Shown here: positions 43,872 to 51,421 of the stretch, piece by piece
Numbering within the stretch: the first letter of the stretch is position 1
How the letters are laid out: every line of letters begins with the position of its first letter
DNA from: Exiguobacterium sp. s124
Lineage (GTDB): Bacteria; Bacillota; Bacilli; Exiguobacteriales; Exiguobacteriaceae
Reading direction: 5' to 3'
Assembly: GCF_018617485.1 (NCBI RefSeq)
Contig: NZ_JACSKH010000003.1
Coordinates: 124,001-188,000 of the forward strand
Length of the DNA: 64,000 nucleotides
Translations under genes and position numbers: made by a program
Notes under the pieces: model-generated
The model's input: the letters and a program-made list of their open reading frames with translations, nothing else
The model's database searches: none
Told to the model about the DNA's origin: nothing

Positions 43872-45016
43872 CTTTGATCCTCCCGTTCATATGCGATGTT
43901 TCCTTTGACGATTGTCATCTGAACATGTGCTGTGTCATCCCAGACGACAAGGTCCGCATCAAACCCCGATTTGATGTCTCCTTTTGTCGTTAACCCGAAT
44001 TCTTTTGCCGCATTCGTCGCAGTCATCTTGACCGCCTCTTCCACCGTACATCCGGTATACGCTTGAATGTTTCGGAATGCTGCATCCATCGTCAACACAC
44101 TCCCTGCGAGATTGCCGGCTTCAAGGCGGGCAGCGCCGCCTTCTACGATGACCGGTTGTCCTCCCAGTTCATACTGTCCGTCAGGCAAACCCTTCGCTCG
44201 CATCGCATCCGTGATGACGACGAGTTCATTTGCTCCTTTTAGACGGTAAGCAAAATCAACCATTTCAGGGCGGCTATGAATCCCGTCTGGAATGATTTCG
44301 GCCATGACACCTTTCTCTAACAGACAATATCCGACCGTTCCCGGTTCCCGATGATGCAAGCCTCGCATTTGGTTATATAAGTGTGTGCCATGTTTAACGC
44401 CCACCTGCTTATTCTCTTCGAACGTCGCACTCGTATGTCCCGCAGAACCGATTGCGCCTGACTCGCGAAGCGCTTCTTCAAATTCACGGGCTCCTGGTCG
44501 TTCCGGTGCATACGTGACGAGTCGAATATGGCCTCCAGCAAGCTGTTGCCATTTTCGAAACTGTTCCGCATCTGGGTCGATGATATGTTCCGCCGGTTGC
44601 GCCCCCGCCATCTCTACGTTAACGAATGGCCCTTCCAAATGAATTCCGGCGATGGTCGTATCCTCTGTTGCCATGACGTTTCGAACGGCTGTCAACGCTT
44701 GTTCAATCGCCTCTTTCGATTGGGTGATTGTTGTCGCAAAGAATGACGTGACGCCTTCTTGTAGCATGTCTTCACTTAATTGACGAAGCCGTGACTCGTC
44801 CGCGTCCATTGTATCGACTTCATATCCCCCGTGAATATGGATATCGATGAGACCAGGTGTGACGAGCGCACCCGAGACATCAATCACGTTCTCATCTCGT
44901 TGTACAAACTGTTCCATCGATCCGATTTCGTCAATCGATTGGCCATTCCACCTGATATACCCTCGCTCCCATGTTTGTTCTGCTGACACGATATGAGCAT
45001 TGATCAATGTCCCCAC
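43868..45016 (-). CDS. nagA: N-acetylglucosamine-6-phosphate deacetylase
   Basis: A 382-residue amidohydrolase that removes acetate from GlcNAc-6-phosphate. The metal region is GLIDIHIHGG near residue 60, followed by GIHLEGPFVN, GSAGHTSATFEEN, GTHLYNQM and VITDAMRAKG (catalytic Asp). The start is GTG 45016, 10 nt after AAAGGAG; the 68-residue upstream extension crosses the promoter and is rejected. It forms an operon with nagB and has a NagR-type operator 55 bp upstream. Confidence 0.95.
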   Translation of the reverse strand: MGTLINAHIVSAEQTWERGYIRWNGQSIDEIGSMEQFVQRDENVIDVSGALVTPGLIDIHIHGGYEVDTMDADESRLRQLSEDMLQEGVTSFFATTITQSKEAIEQALTAVRNVMATEDTTIAGIHLEGPFVNVEMAGAQPAEHIIDPDAEQFRKWQQLAGGHIRLVTYAPERPGAREFEEALRESGAIGSAGHTSATFEENKQVGVKHGTHLYNQMRGLHHREPGTVGYCLLEKGVMAEIIPDGIHSRPEMVDFAYRLKGANELVVITDAMRAKGLPDGQYELGGQPVIVEGGAARLEAGNLAGSVLTMDAAFRNIQAYTGCTVEEAVKMTATNAAKEFGLTTKGDIKSGFDADLVVWDDTAHVQMTIVKGNIAYEREDQR

Positions 45017-45070
45017 CGGTTCACCACTCCTTTTTGTTTTCCTCCATGTTATCATATCGAATAAAAGTAT

Positions 45071-45086
45071 AGTTGTATAGACCAAT
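45071..45086 (-). promoter_or_regulatory. NagR/DasR-type operator (dre) before nagA
   Basis: AGTTGTATAGACCAAT (plus-strand reading) is close to the dre pattern AKTGGTNTAGACCAMT. It overlaps TATACA, a weak -35 for a -10 TATGAT on the minus strand. Repression of nagAB by the NagR-like protein is inferred. Confidence 0.65.
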
Positions 45087-45095
45087 TTATAATAA

Positions 45096-45128
45096 ATAAA
45101 AGATTGTTCACATTTGCGAACAACCTTT
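45096..45128 (-). terminator. Terminator of MATE gene
   Basis: The stem AAAGGTTGTTC/GAACAATCTTT with loop GCAAATGT is followed by TTTATTTATT on the minus strand. Confidence 0.82.
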
Positions 45129-45134
45129 ATGTCC

Positions 45135-46493
45135 TTATGTCGATTGGAGCGTCCCGTAGCGCCGGACAATCCATACGAGTCGGAGGAATAATAAGACCGC
45201 TCCGGCGGCCAGCCCGGCAATCAATCCAATCCAATAACCGTCTGGTCCGAATCCAGCGTGTTCCGCCAATACATAACCGAGAGGCAAACCGATGACCCAA
45301 TAGGCGACAAGAGAAAGGACCAACGTGACGTTGACGTCTTTGAACCCTCGTAAAATCCCTTGAATCGGTGCGGCGACAGCATCTGATAACTGGAAGAACA
45401 CGGCGAAAATCATGAAGTGGGCTGCGAGGTCCACGACCGTCGGATCATTCGTATAAATGGCAGCGACCCGCTCATTTTGCCAAAACAACAATGCACCAGA
45501 AAAGATGGAGACAGCGAGACAAAGCGAGATTCCAATCTTCGCATATCGAACGGCATCTTGCAGCCGTCTCGCGCCGAGTTCGTATCCAACGACAATCGTT
45601 AGTGCGCTCGATGCCGAAAGCGGGAGCATATATACGAACGAGGCGAAATTAATGGCTGCTTGGTGTGCCGCGACGATTTGGTCCCCGTATGAGCTAAGCA
45701 GTAGCGTGACCGCCGCAAAGATACTGACCTCCGCAAAAATGGCAAGCCCAATTGGCGTCCCGAGTTGCAACAACTCTTTTTGTCTGAGCCAGATGATGCG
45801 CTCAGTCGTCCGTAAAAACTTATATTCACGGAATGGTTTTCCGTTTCTGACGAAAAAGAAAGCCATGAAAAAGAGCAACCAATAGGTGATGCTCGAGGCA
45901 ATTCCTGCCCCGACCCCGCCATACGCTGGAACACCGAGTTTTCCAAAGATGAAGATGTAATTTAATCCGACATTAATGGGTAACCCTAATAGTATGAGGA
46001 TCATCGAGACCCTCGTCTTACCGAGCGCATCCATGAGTGTGCGAAGCACGTTGAACAAAAACATCGGTAAGACGCCGAAACCAAGTGCAAGTAAGTATTG
46101 GGTCGCGATTCGCTTCCCTTCCGTACTGAGTCCCATTCCCTCGATTGCAATCGGCACGAGGAAAGATCCCAATGCCAGCGTAACGACACTCAGTATGACG
46201 GCTAAGTAGATACCTTGAAATAGCGTGCGTTGAATTTGTTGACGATCCCGTGCGCCGAGCGCTTGCGATACAATCGGAGCCACCGCCAGCAAGATTCCGC
46301 TAAGTCCGGTATACACCGGCATCCATAAGCTTGATCCGACACCGACGCCTGCCAGATCGACCGCACCCGCGCGTCCGGACATGACGGTATCGAAAAAGCT
46401 AATCAAATAAAAAGACACTTGCGTGACTAGGATTGGGAAGAAAATCGTAAAGAATAGTTTTATTTTTTCGTTTAATGAATGTGTTTGGTACAT
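45135..46493 (-). CDS. MATE family multidrug exporter
   Basis: A 452-residue NorM-type MATE transporter with 12 predicted helices in two six-helix halves. Conserved pieces are SFFDTVMSGRAGAVDLAGVGVGSSLW near the N-terminus and AAHQAAINFASFVYMLPLSASSA at the start of the second half. These cation-antiport exporters remove drugs or toxic metabolites. The substrate is not predictable. The ATG at 46493 is only 39 bp from the start of the divergent CHAD gene, so promoters must overlap coding sequence. Confidence 0.91.
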   Translation of the reverse strand: MYQTHSLNEKIKLFFTIFFPILVTQVSFYLISFFDTVMSGRAGAVDLAGVGVGSSLWMPVYTGLSGILLAVAPIVSQALGARDRQQIQRTLFQGIYLAVILSVVTLALGSFLVPIAIEGMGLSTEGKRIATQYLLALGFGVLPMFLFNVLRTLMDALGKTRVSMILILLGLPINVGLNYIFIFGKLGVPAYGGVGAGIASSITYWLLFFMAFFFVRNGKPFREYKFLRTTERIIWLRQKELLQLGTPIGLAIFAEVSIFAAVTLLLSSYGDQIVAAHQAAINFASFVYMLPLSASSALTIVVGYELGARRLQDAVRYAKIGISLCLAVSIFSGALLFWQNERVAAIYTNDPTVVDLAAHFMIFAVFFQLSDAVAAPIQGILRGFKDVNVTLVLSLVAYWVIGLPLGYVLAEHAGFGPDGYWIGLIAGLAAGAVLLFLRLVWIVRRYGTLQST

Positions 46494-46532
46494 GGACAAC
46501 CCTCATCTCTTTTTCAGAAAGGAAACAATATC

Positions 46533-47306
46533 ATGAATCAACGGCATGCAGAAAAACTTAAATTTGAGCTGTTAGAAACGTGGAACACGTTCAATCACTA
46601 CGTGACCGAAGCTCTCACGTTCAACAATTCCGAGGATATTCACCGCGCCCGCGTTCATTTACGAAAGCTGATCACGTTCATGCAAATCTTTGAGACGAAG
46701 CCTGCGACGTTCCGGCAACTCAAACAATTGATGGAAGCACTCGGTCATGTGCGTGACCTCGACGTACTCGTCGAACAGTTTGATGCCGAAACGAATCTCG
46801 ATGAAGCGTTTCTTCAAGCGATGGAAAAGCAACGTGCCATCGAACGAACGATTCTCTCAACTCGAGTCAGTGAAAAGATGACCCCTTCACTCGATCAACA
46901 AATCCGCCGTTTCATCGGAGGACCTTTATTTCGTGCATTTAAAAAAACGAACGCCTCTCCGATGTTAGAAAAGGCGAAAAGCGAGCGCAAACAGCGTATT
47001 CGCATCTATCATGAACAAACCAATGGGAAAGATCAAATCGAAGCGCTCCATAAAGTCCGCTTGGTCGTGAAACGTGAGCGATACTTACATGAATACTTGT
47101 TAAACTACGAGTCGGACGCGTCGATGGACACCGTCCGTACGTTAAAAAAGATGCAAACCGAACTCGGTGAGATGAACGACCATGACCAACTGTTGAAGCG
47201 TTGGCGTTCGTTCACACCGCCTGTCGACCTACAGTCTGCGTATGATACAAAAATCAAAACGTTGCAGCACGAACTGGATACATCCGTTGAACATCTAATC
47301 ATTTAG
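46533..47306 (+). CDS. CHAD domain protein
   Basis: The 257-residue all-helical protein carries conserved His/Lys/Arg helices: EDIHRARVHLRKLITFMQIFE near residue 33 and EALHKVRLVVKRERYLHEYL near residue 170. This is the twofold pattern of CHAD domains, which bind polyphosphate. No polyphosphate kinase or CYTH triphosphatase gene is nearby. AAAGGAAAC precedes the ATG at 46533; the earlier in-frame start lies in the MATE gene. Its 3' end overlaps convergent glsA by 4 nt with no terminator. Confidence 0.87.
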   Translation: MNQRHAEKLKFELLETWNTFNHYVTEALTFNNSEDIHRARVHLRKLITFMQIFETKPATFRQLKQLMEALGHVRDLDVLVEQFDAETNLDEAFLQAMEKQRAIERTILSTRVSEKMTPSLDQQIRRFIGGPLFRAFKKTNASPMLEKAKSERKQRIRIYHEQTNGKDQIEALHKVRLVVKRERYLHEYLLNYESDASMDTVRTLKKMQTELGEMNDHDQLLKRWRSFTPPVDLQSAYDTKIKTLQHELDTSVEHLII

Positions 47307-48244
47307 CGCGATGTATACCGTTCAATCAACAGTTCGAGCAACTTCATCCCCGCAATCGAGTTCCCTTTTGAATCGAGCGCTGGACCGAAGATGCCAAACC
47401 CGACGTTACTCAAATCTAGTTCGTGGTTCCCAACCGCTAAAATGGCGCCGGACACTCCACTCTTACCTGGAAGACCGACACGGACGGCAAACTCCCCCGA
47501 AGCATCGTACATGCCACATGTCGTCATGATGGCTTTGACGATCCGAACAACACGACGCGGAATCAATTCTTCCCCTGTATCCGGGTCCTCCCCGTTCCCA
47601 GCGAAGACACGTCCGATTCGTGCCAAGTCAAAGCAGTCGATTTCAATGGCACACTGTTTCGTATACACGTCAATAATTTCATCGACGTCTCCCTCTACAA
47701 TCCCATGATGACGCATAAAATAGAGGAGTGCGCGATTCAAGTCGGTCGTCTCGTATTCAGAGCGGGCGACTTTTTCATCGTACGTAATTTCCTCCACCGG
47801 TCGATTTAACAACGTCGCTAAAAATTGACGGAACTGATAAATCTTTAACTCAGCCGTCTCCCCTAAAATCATACTCGTCACTGCTAACGCCCCCGCATTG
47901 ATCATCGGATTCAGCGGTTTTGACGGGACCGTCTCCTCGAGTTTCGCAATCGAGTTGAACGCATCGCCCGTCGGTTCCATCCCTACTTTTGAAAACACAT
48001 AGTCTTCCCCAAACTCCATCAGCACATAGCAAAGCGTCAGCGCCTTCGATACACTTTGAATCGTAAACTTATGATGAACGTCCCCAGCGTGAATATACGT
48101 ACCGTCTGGCAAACAAATCGCCACCCCGAGTAAATCATTTTTCACATGCGCCAGTTCCGGGATATAGTCCGCTACTTTCCCTTGAGCTGTGTACGGACGA
48201 CACTCATCAATCAAGTGGTTCAACTGTTGTTCGAGTACATTCAT
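47303..48244 (-). CDS. glsA: Glutaminase
   Basis: A 313-residue serine-dependent glutaminase of the GlsA/YbgJ family that hydrolyses glutamine to glutamate and ammonia. It shows YIPELAHV, the nucleophile region FTIQSVSKALTL (Ser-x-x-Lys), GDAFNSI, PLNPMINAGA and MTTCGMYDASGEFA. GLPGKSGVSGAI follows near residue 255. Length is normal. It lies 48 nt after a small membrane-peptide gene and probably shares its transcript. Confidence 0.95.
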   Translation of the reverse strand: MNVLEQQLNHLIDECRPYTAQGKVADYIPELAHVKNDLLGVAICLPDGTYIHAGDVHHKFTIQSVSKALTLCYVLMEFGEDYVFSKVGMEPTGDAFNSIAKLEETVPSKPLNPMINAGALAVTSMILGETAELKIYQFRQFLATLLNRPVEEITYDEKVARSEYETTDLNRALLYFMRHHGIVEGDVDEIIDVYTKQCAIEIDCFDLARIGRVFAGNGEDPDTGEELIPRRVVRIVKAIMTTCGMYDASGEFAVRVGLPGKSGVSGAILAVGNHELDLSNVGFGIFGPALDSKGNSIAGMKLLELLIERYTSR

Positions 48245-48292
48245 TCGATCACCTCATGTTCCATCAAATTTCAACCGGGTCATCTTATCATA

Positions 48293-48457
48293 TTACCCGT
48301 CTGGCGGTCCATCTTCTTTATACCAGTCTTCATCCGCCCAAATCATCGATGGACTTTCCTCGTCCCCGACCAATTTTTCCCCATGTCGATTCATCGTCAC
48401 AATAAACCCAATCACACCTGACACAATGACAGTCGCGACAATGATGAAGGCAATCAT
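48293..48457 (-). CDS. 54-residue single-pass membrane protein
   Basis: This small ORF starts at ATG 48457 behind AAAGGGGACG. It encodes an N-terminal membrane helix (about residues 2-21), a short basic patch (NRHGEK), then an acidic Trp/Asp-rich tail ending PPDG. I do not recognise a family. The good ribosome site, clean topology and placement 48 nt before glsA support a real gene. It could be a membrane partner for its neighbour or an unrelated small protein. Confidence 0.68.
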   Translation of the reverse strand: MIAFIIVATVIVSGVIGFIVTMNRHGEKLVGDEESPSMIWADEDWYKEDGPPDG

Positions 48458-48481
48458 CTCATCGTCCCCTTTCGAATTCGT

Positions 48482-48493
48482 GACAAATTTGTC
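48482..48493. promoter_or_regulatory. Perfect 12-bp palindrome
   Basis: GACAAATTTGTC is a perfect palindrome 25 bp before the 54-residue ORF, in the region shared with divergent hemY. It may be an operator, but no factor can be named. Confidence 0.35.
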
Positions 48494-48572
48494 TAGAACT
48501 CCGTGACACTTATCCTATGTCTGCGTCTACATTCTCGGTACCGTTAGTAAGAAAAGAATATTAAAGAAATGG

Positions 48573-49937
48573 GTGAATCGATTGAATCAGATTGCAATTA
48601 TCGGAGGTGGCATCGCCGGGCTGGCCGCGGCACATTATGCCAAGGTGGCCGGCGCACACGTCACACTGTTCGAGGCACAGGACCGTCTCGGCGGAAAAAT
48701 CAAAACCATCTATCGAGACGGATTCACATTAGAGACCGGACCGGATGGCTATATGGCACGAAAGCCAACTTTGACGACTCTCATTACCGACCTCGGCCTT
48801 GAGGACCAACTCGTTCGTTCTAAAACCGGGACCTCTTACATTTATGTCCGTCAACAACTGAGACAGATGCCAGAGGGATCGGTCATGGGGATTCCGACTA
48901 AGTTTTGGCCGATGGTTAAAACCGATCTCTTTACGTGGAGAGGAAAATTTCGTGCCGGACTCGACCTCGTGATTCCGCGTGTGTATAAAGGGGAGGACAT
49001 CTCGCTCAATCGCTTCTTTCGGACGAGACTCGGTTCAGAAGTCGTCGACACAATGATCGAACCCCTTCTGTCCGGGATTTACAACGGAACGCTTGATGAT
49101 ATGAGCATCGAGTCTACTTTCCCTCAGTTTATCACGATTGAACAAAAAACTCGCAGTCTGATTCTCGGAATGAAAGCACTCACACCACCTGTTCAGGCTG
49201 GGGTGAAGCCGTCCGAGACCGGAAAGTTTTTATCCATCGACCAAGGGCTCGGTGCGCTCGTCGAAGGGCTCCGTCCTTCCATCGACCGCCTCGTGCTGAA
49301 TACATACGTCAAGTCCGTGAGACCGCATGAAATCACATTAGCGGATGGAACGGTCGAGCAGTTTGACGGCATCATCCTTGCGACTTCCCCAAACATGCTC
49401 GGACCGCTGCTCGGGTTGCCAGAAGCTGAGCGTTTATCGTCATTAAAACGTACATCTTCGTTGACTGTCCTTGCCGCATTCGACGAATCAGAAGTGGAGG
49501 CGTTAGATGGGACAGGATATGTCATTGCCAAATCTGAAGGCAACGCCTTGACCGCTTGCAGTTGGATGCATAAAAAATGGCCACATATGGCACCTCAAGG
49601 AAAGGCGTTGATTCGGATGTATATCGGTTCTGAGTATGTTTCACCTTTGTTGCACGAGGACGATGACACGATTGCATCGTTCGCCTTACGCGAGCTCCGC
49701 CGTATTCAAAAAGTCGGGACACCACTCTTTACGAAAGTCGAACGCCACGTTCAAACGATGCCCCAATATGAGGTCGGCCATAAACAAGATGTTCGAGCTT
49801 TTGAAGAAGCACTCTCGAAGTGGGACGGTGTCGAAGCTTGTGGCGCCATCCTCCATGGCGTCGGCTTGCCGGATTGCGTCGACTCGGCAAAACAAGCGGT
49901 TAACAACCTAAACCTCAAGCAGGGGGTGATGGTATGA
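48573..49937 (+). CDS. hemY: Coproporphyrinogen III oxidase, HemY/CgoX type
   Basis: The 454-residue FAD enzyme oxidises coproporphyrinogen III (and protoporphyrinogen IX) in the Gram-positive heme pathway. It shows the FAD motif IIGGGIAGLAAAHYAK at the N-terminus, LFEAQDRLGGKI, ETGPDGYMARKP and a C-terminal second FAD contact near HGVGLPDCVDSAKQA. The start could be GTG 48573 or TTG 48582; neither has an ideal ribosome site. It is not next to hemE or hemH but overlaps a radical SAM gene by 4 nt. Confidence 0.92.
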   Translation: MNRLNQIAIIGGGIAGLAAAHYAKVAGAHVTLFEAQDRLGGKIKTIYRDGFTLETGPDGYMARKPTLTTLITDLGLEDQLVRSKTGTSYIYVRQQLRQMPEGSVMGIPTKFWPMVKTDLFTWRGKFRAGLDLVIPRVYKGEDISLNRFFRTRLGSEVVDTMIEPLLSGIYNGTLDDMSIESTFPQFITIEQKTRSLILGMKALTPPVQAGVKPSETGKFLSIDQGLGALVEGLRPSIDRLVLNTYVKSVRPHEITLADGTVEQFDGIILATSPNMLGPLLGLPEAERLSSLKRTSSLTVLAAFDESEVEALDGTGYVIAKSEGNALTACSWMHKKWPHMAPQGKALIRMYIGSEYVSPLLHEDDDTIASFALRELRRIQKVGTPLFTKVERHVQTMPQYEVGHKQDVRAFEEALSKWDGVEACGAILHGVGLPDCVDSAKQAVNNLNLKQGVMV

Positions 49938-51019
49938 AGCACATCGACTATCACGAGAACCCGTTTATCGTCATTTGGGAAGTAACGCGTGCCTGCGCGC
50001 TCTCCTGTGTACATTGCCGGGCCGAGGCACAGTTTCACCGATACGAAAATGAACTCGACACGGAAGAAGGAAAGGCGCTCATTCGAGAGATTCATGCGAT
50101 GGATAATCCGATTCTCGTCTTCACAGGTGGCGATCCCCTCATGCGTGAAGATTTGTTTGAATTGACCGCGTACGCTTCTTCTCTCGGGATGCGAGTCTCG
50201 ATGACACCTTCTGCCACACCGCGCGTCACGCATGACGCCGTAAAACGAGCAAAAGCTGCCGGATTGTCACGCTGGGCGTTTTCTATCGATGGCCCGGACG
50301 CACAGACGCACGATTACTTTCGAGGGACACGTGGCAGTTTTGACCGTACCATCCGAGGAATTTCCTACTTCCGAGAAGAAGGGATGTCTTTTCAAATCAA
50401 CACGACGGTGACCGAATACAACGTCGATCGCTTGCCCGAAATGGCGAAACTCGTAGAGTCCCTCGGTGTATCCGTCTGGACGCTCTTTTTCCTCGTCCCG
50501 ACCGGACGCGGTTCACTGTTACAGCCCATTTCTCCCGAGCGACATGAAGAAGTGCTCAAGTGGGCGTTCTCACTACAGGAGACGGCACCGTTCATCATCT
50601 CGACAACAGAAGCCCAGTTCTATCGGCGGGTGGCACGACAAGAAAATCAGCGGCGAAAAGCAGATGGGCTCCCCCCAATCGGACATCCGCATGATGATTT
50701 AGCCAAGGCACCACGTGGGACGAATGACGGGAACGGGTTTGTCTTCATCTCGCACACAGGAGACGTACAGCCTTCCGGGTTTTTACCGATCCATTGCGGA
50801 AATGTAAGAACGACACCCCTCGCTGATATTTATCGTCACCATCCGACGTTCAAGGCGCTACGTGACCCCGATACACACCAAGGGAAATGTGGCTATTGTG
50901 AATATCGATATCTTTGTGGTGGTTCACGGGCGCGGGCGTACGCAGTTACGGGAGACTATAAGGAATCAGAGCCATATTGTATTTATCAACCTGAGCGACG
51001 AAACGCTTCACCTTTTTGA
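49934..51019 (+). CDS. Radical SAM/SPASM protein, AhbD/NirJ-like
   Basis: A 361-residue radical SAM enzyme. The [4Fe-4S] motif is CALSCVHC (Cx3Cx2C) near residues 17-24, followed by VFTGGDPL and SIDGPDA of the SAM barrel. A C-terminal SPASM region has CGYC, LCGG and a final Cys, for extra clusters. The general pattern is that of the heme-related AhbD/NirJ class and of peptide-modifying SPASM enzymes. Overlap with hemY suggests a tetrapyrrole side reaction. The reaction cannot be fixed from sequence. Confidence 0.85.
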   Translation: MKHIDYHENPFIVIWEVTRACALSCVHCRAEAQFHRYENELDTEEGKALIREIHAMDNPILVFTGGDPLMREDLFELTAYASSLGMRVSMTPSATPRVTHDAVKRAKAAGLSRWAFSIDGPDAQTHDYFRGTRGSFDRTIRGISYFREEGMSFQINTTVTEYNVDRLPEMAKLVESLGVSVWTLFFLVPTGRGSLLQPISPERHEEVLKWAFSLQETAPFIISTTEAQFYRRVARQENQRRKADGLPPIGHPHDDLAKAPRGTNDGNGFVFISHTGDVQPSGFLPIHCGNVRTTPLADIYRHHPTFKALRDPDTHQGKCGYCEYRYLCGGSRARAYAVTGDYKESEPYCIYQPERRNASPF

Positions 51020-51088
51020 TTCCCATTTATTTCCTCAAGGTGTAAGATGAAACTATATGGTTCTTATGGTGTGAGAGGAGACATGTAG

Positions 51089-51391
51089 ATGCAGTCTTTG
51101 CCGATTGATGGATTGTTCTATATTGGGCTAGGTACGATTTTTCTTGTAACGGCTTTACTCGGGTTCGGGATCAAACGATTGACGAAACATGGTATGACGG
51201 GGTTTTATGTCCTACTCGCAACGAGTCTTAGTTTATTCTTTTGGTTACTGCTTTGGTTCCAGGAAGCGACACGCGCCTTGTTCATGGGGACCATCCCGTG
51301 GCTATTCAATTTATTTTTCGGAACGGTGCTCTACCTCATCTTTGTAGGCATCAGTTTTCTGCTCTTGAAACGACAACCTCGGCATACATAA
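51089..51391 (+). CDS. Small hypothetical membrane protein
   Basis: A 100-residue protein with three hydrophobic helices (about 8-25, 36-57 and 68-92) and a short basic tail. I do not recognise a family. The ATG follows GAGAGGAG. It lies 69 nt after the radical SAM gene on the same strand and is followed by a terminator, so it may belong to the hemY transcript. Confidence 0.65.
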   Translation: MQSLPIDGLFYIGLGTIFLVTALLGFGIKRLTKHGMTGFYVLLATSLSLFFWLLLWFQEATRALFMGTIPWLFNLFFGTVLYLIFVGISFLLLKRQPRHT

Positions 51392-51421
51392 AAAGAGGAA
51401 TCCGATTGGATTCCTCTTTTC
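51391..51421. terminator. Bidirectional terminator
   Basis: The stem AAAAGAGGAATCC/GGATTCCTCTTTT with loop GATT lies between the convergent membrane-protein gene and clpB. Confidence 0.92.
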
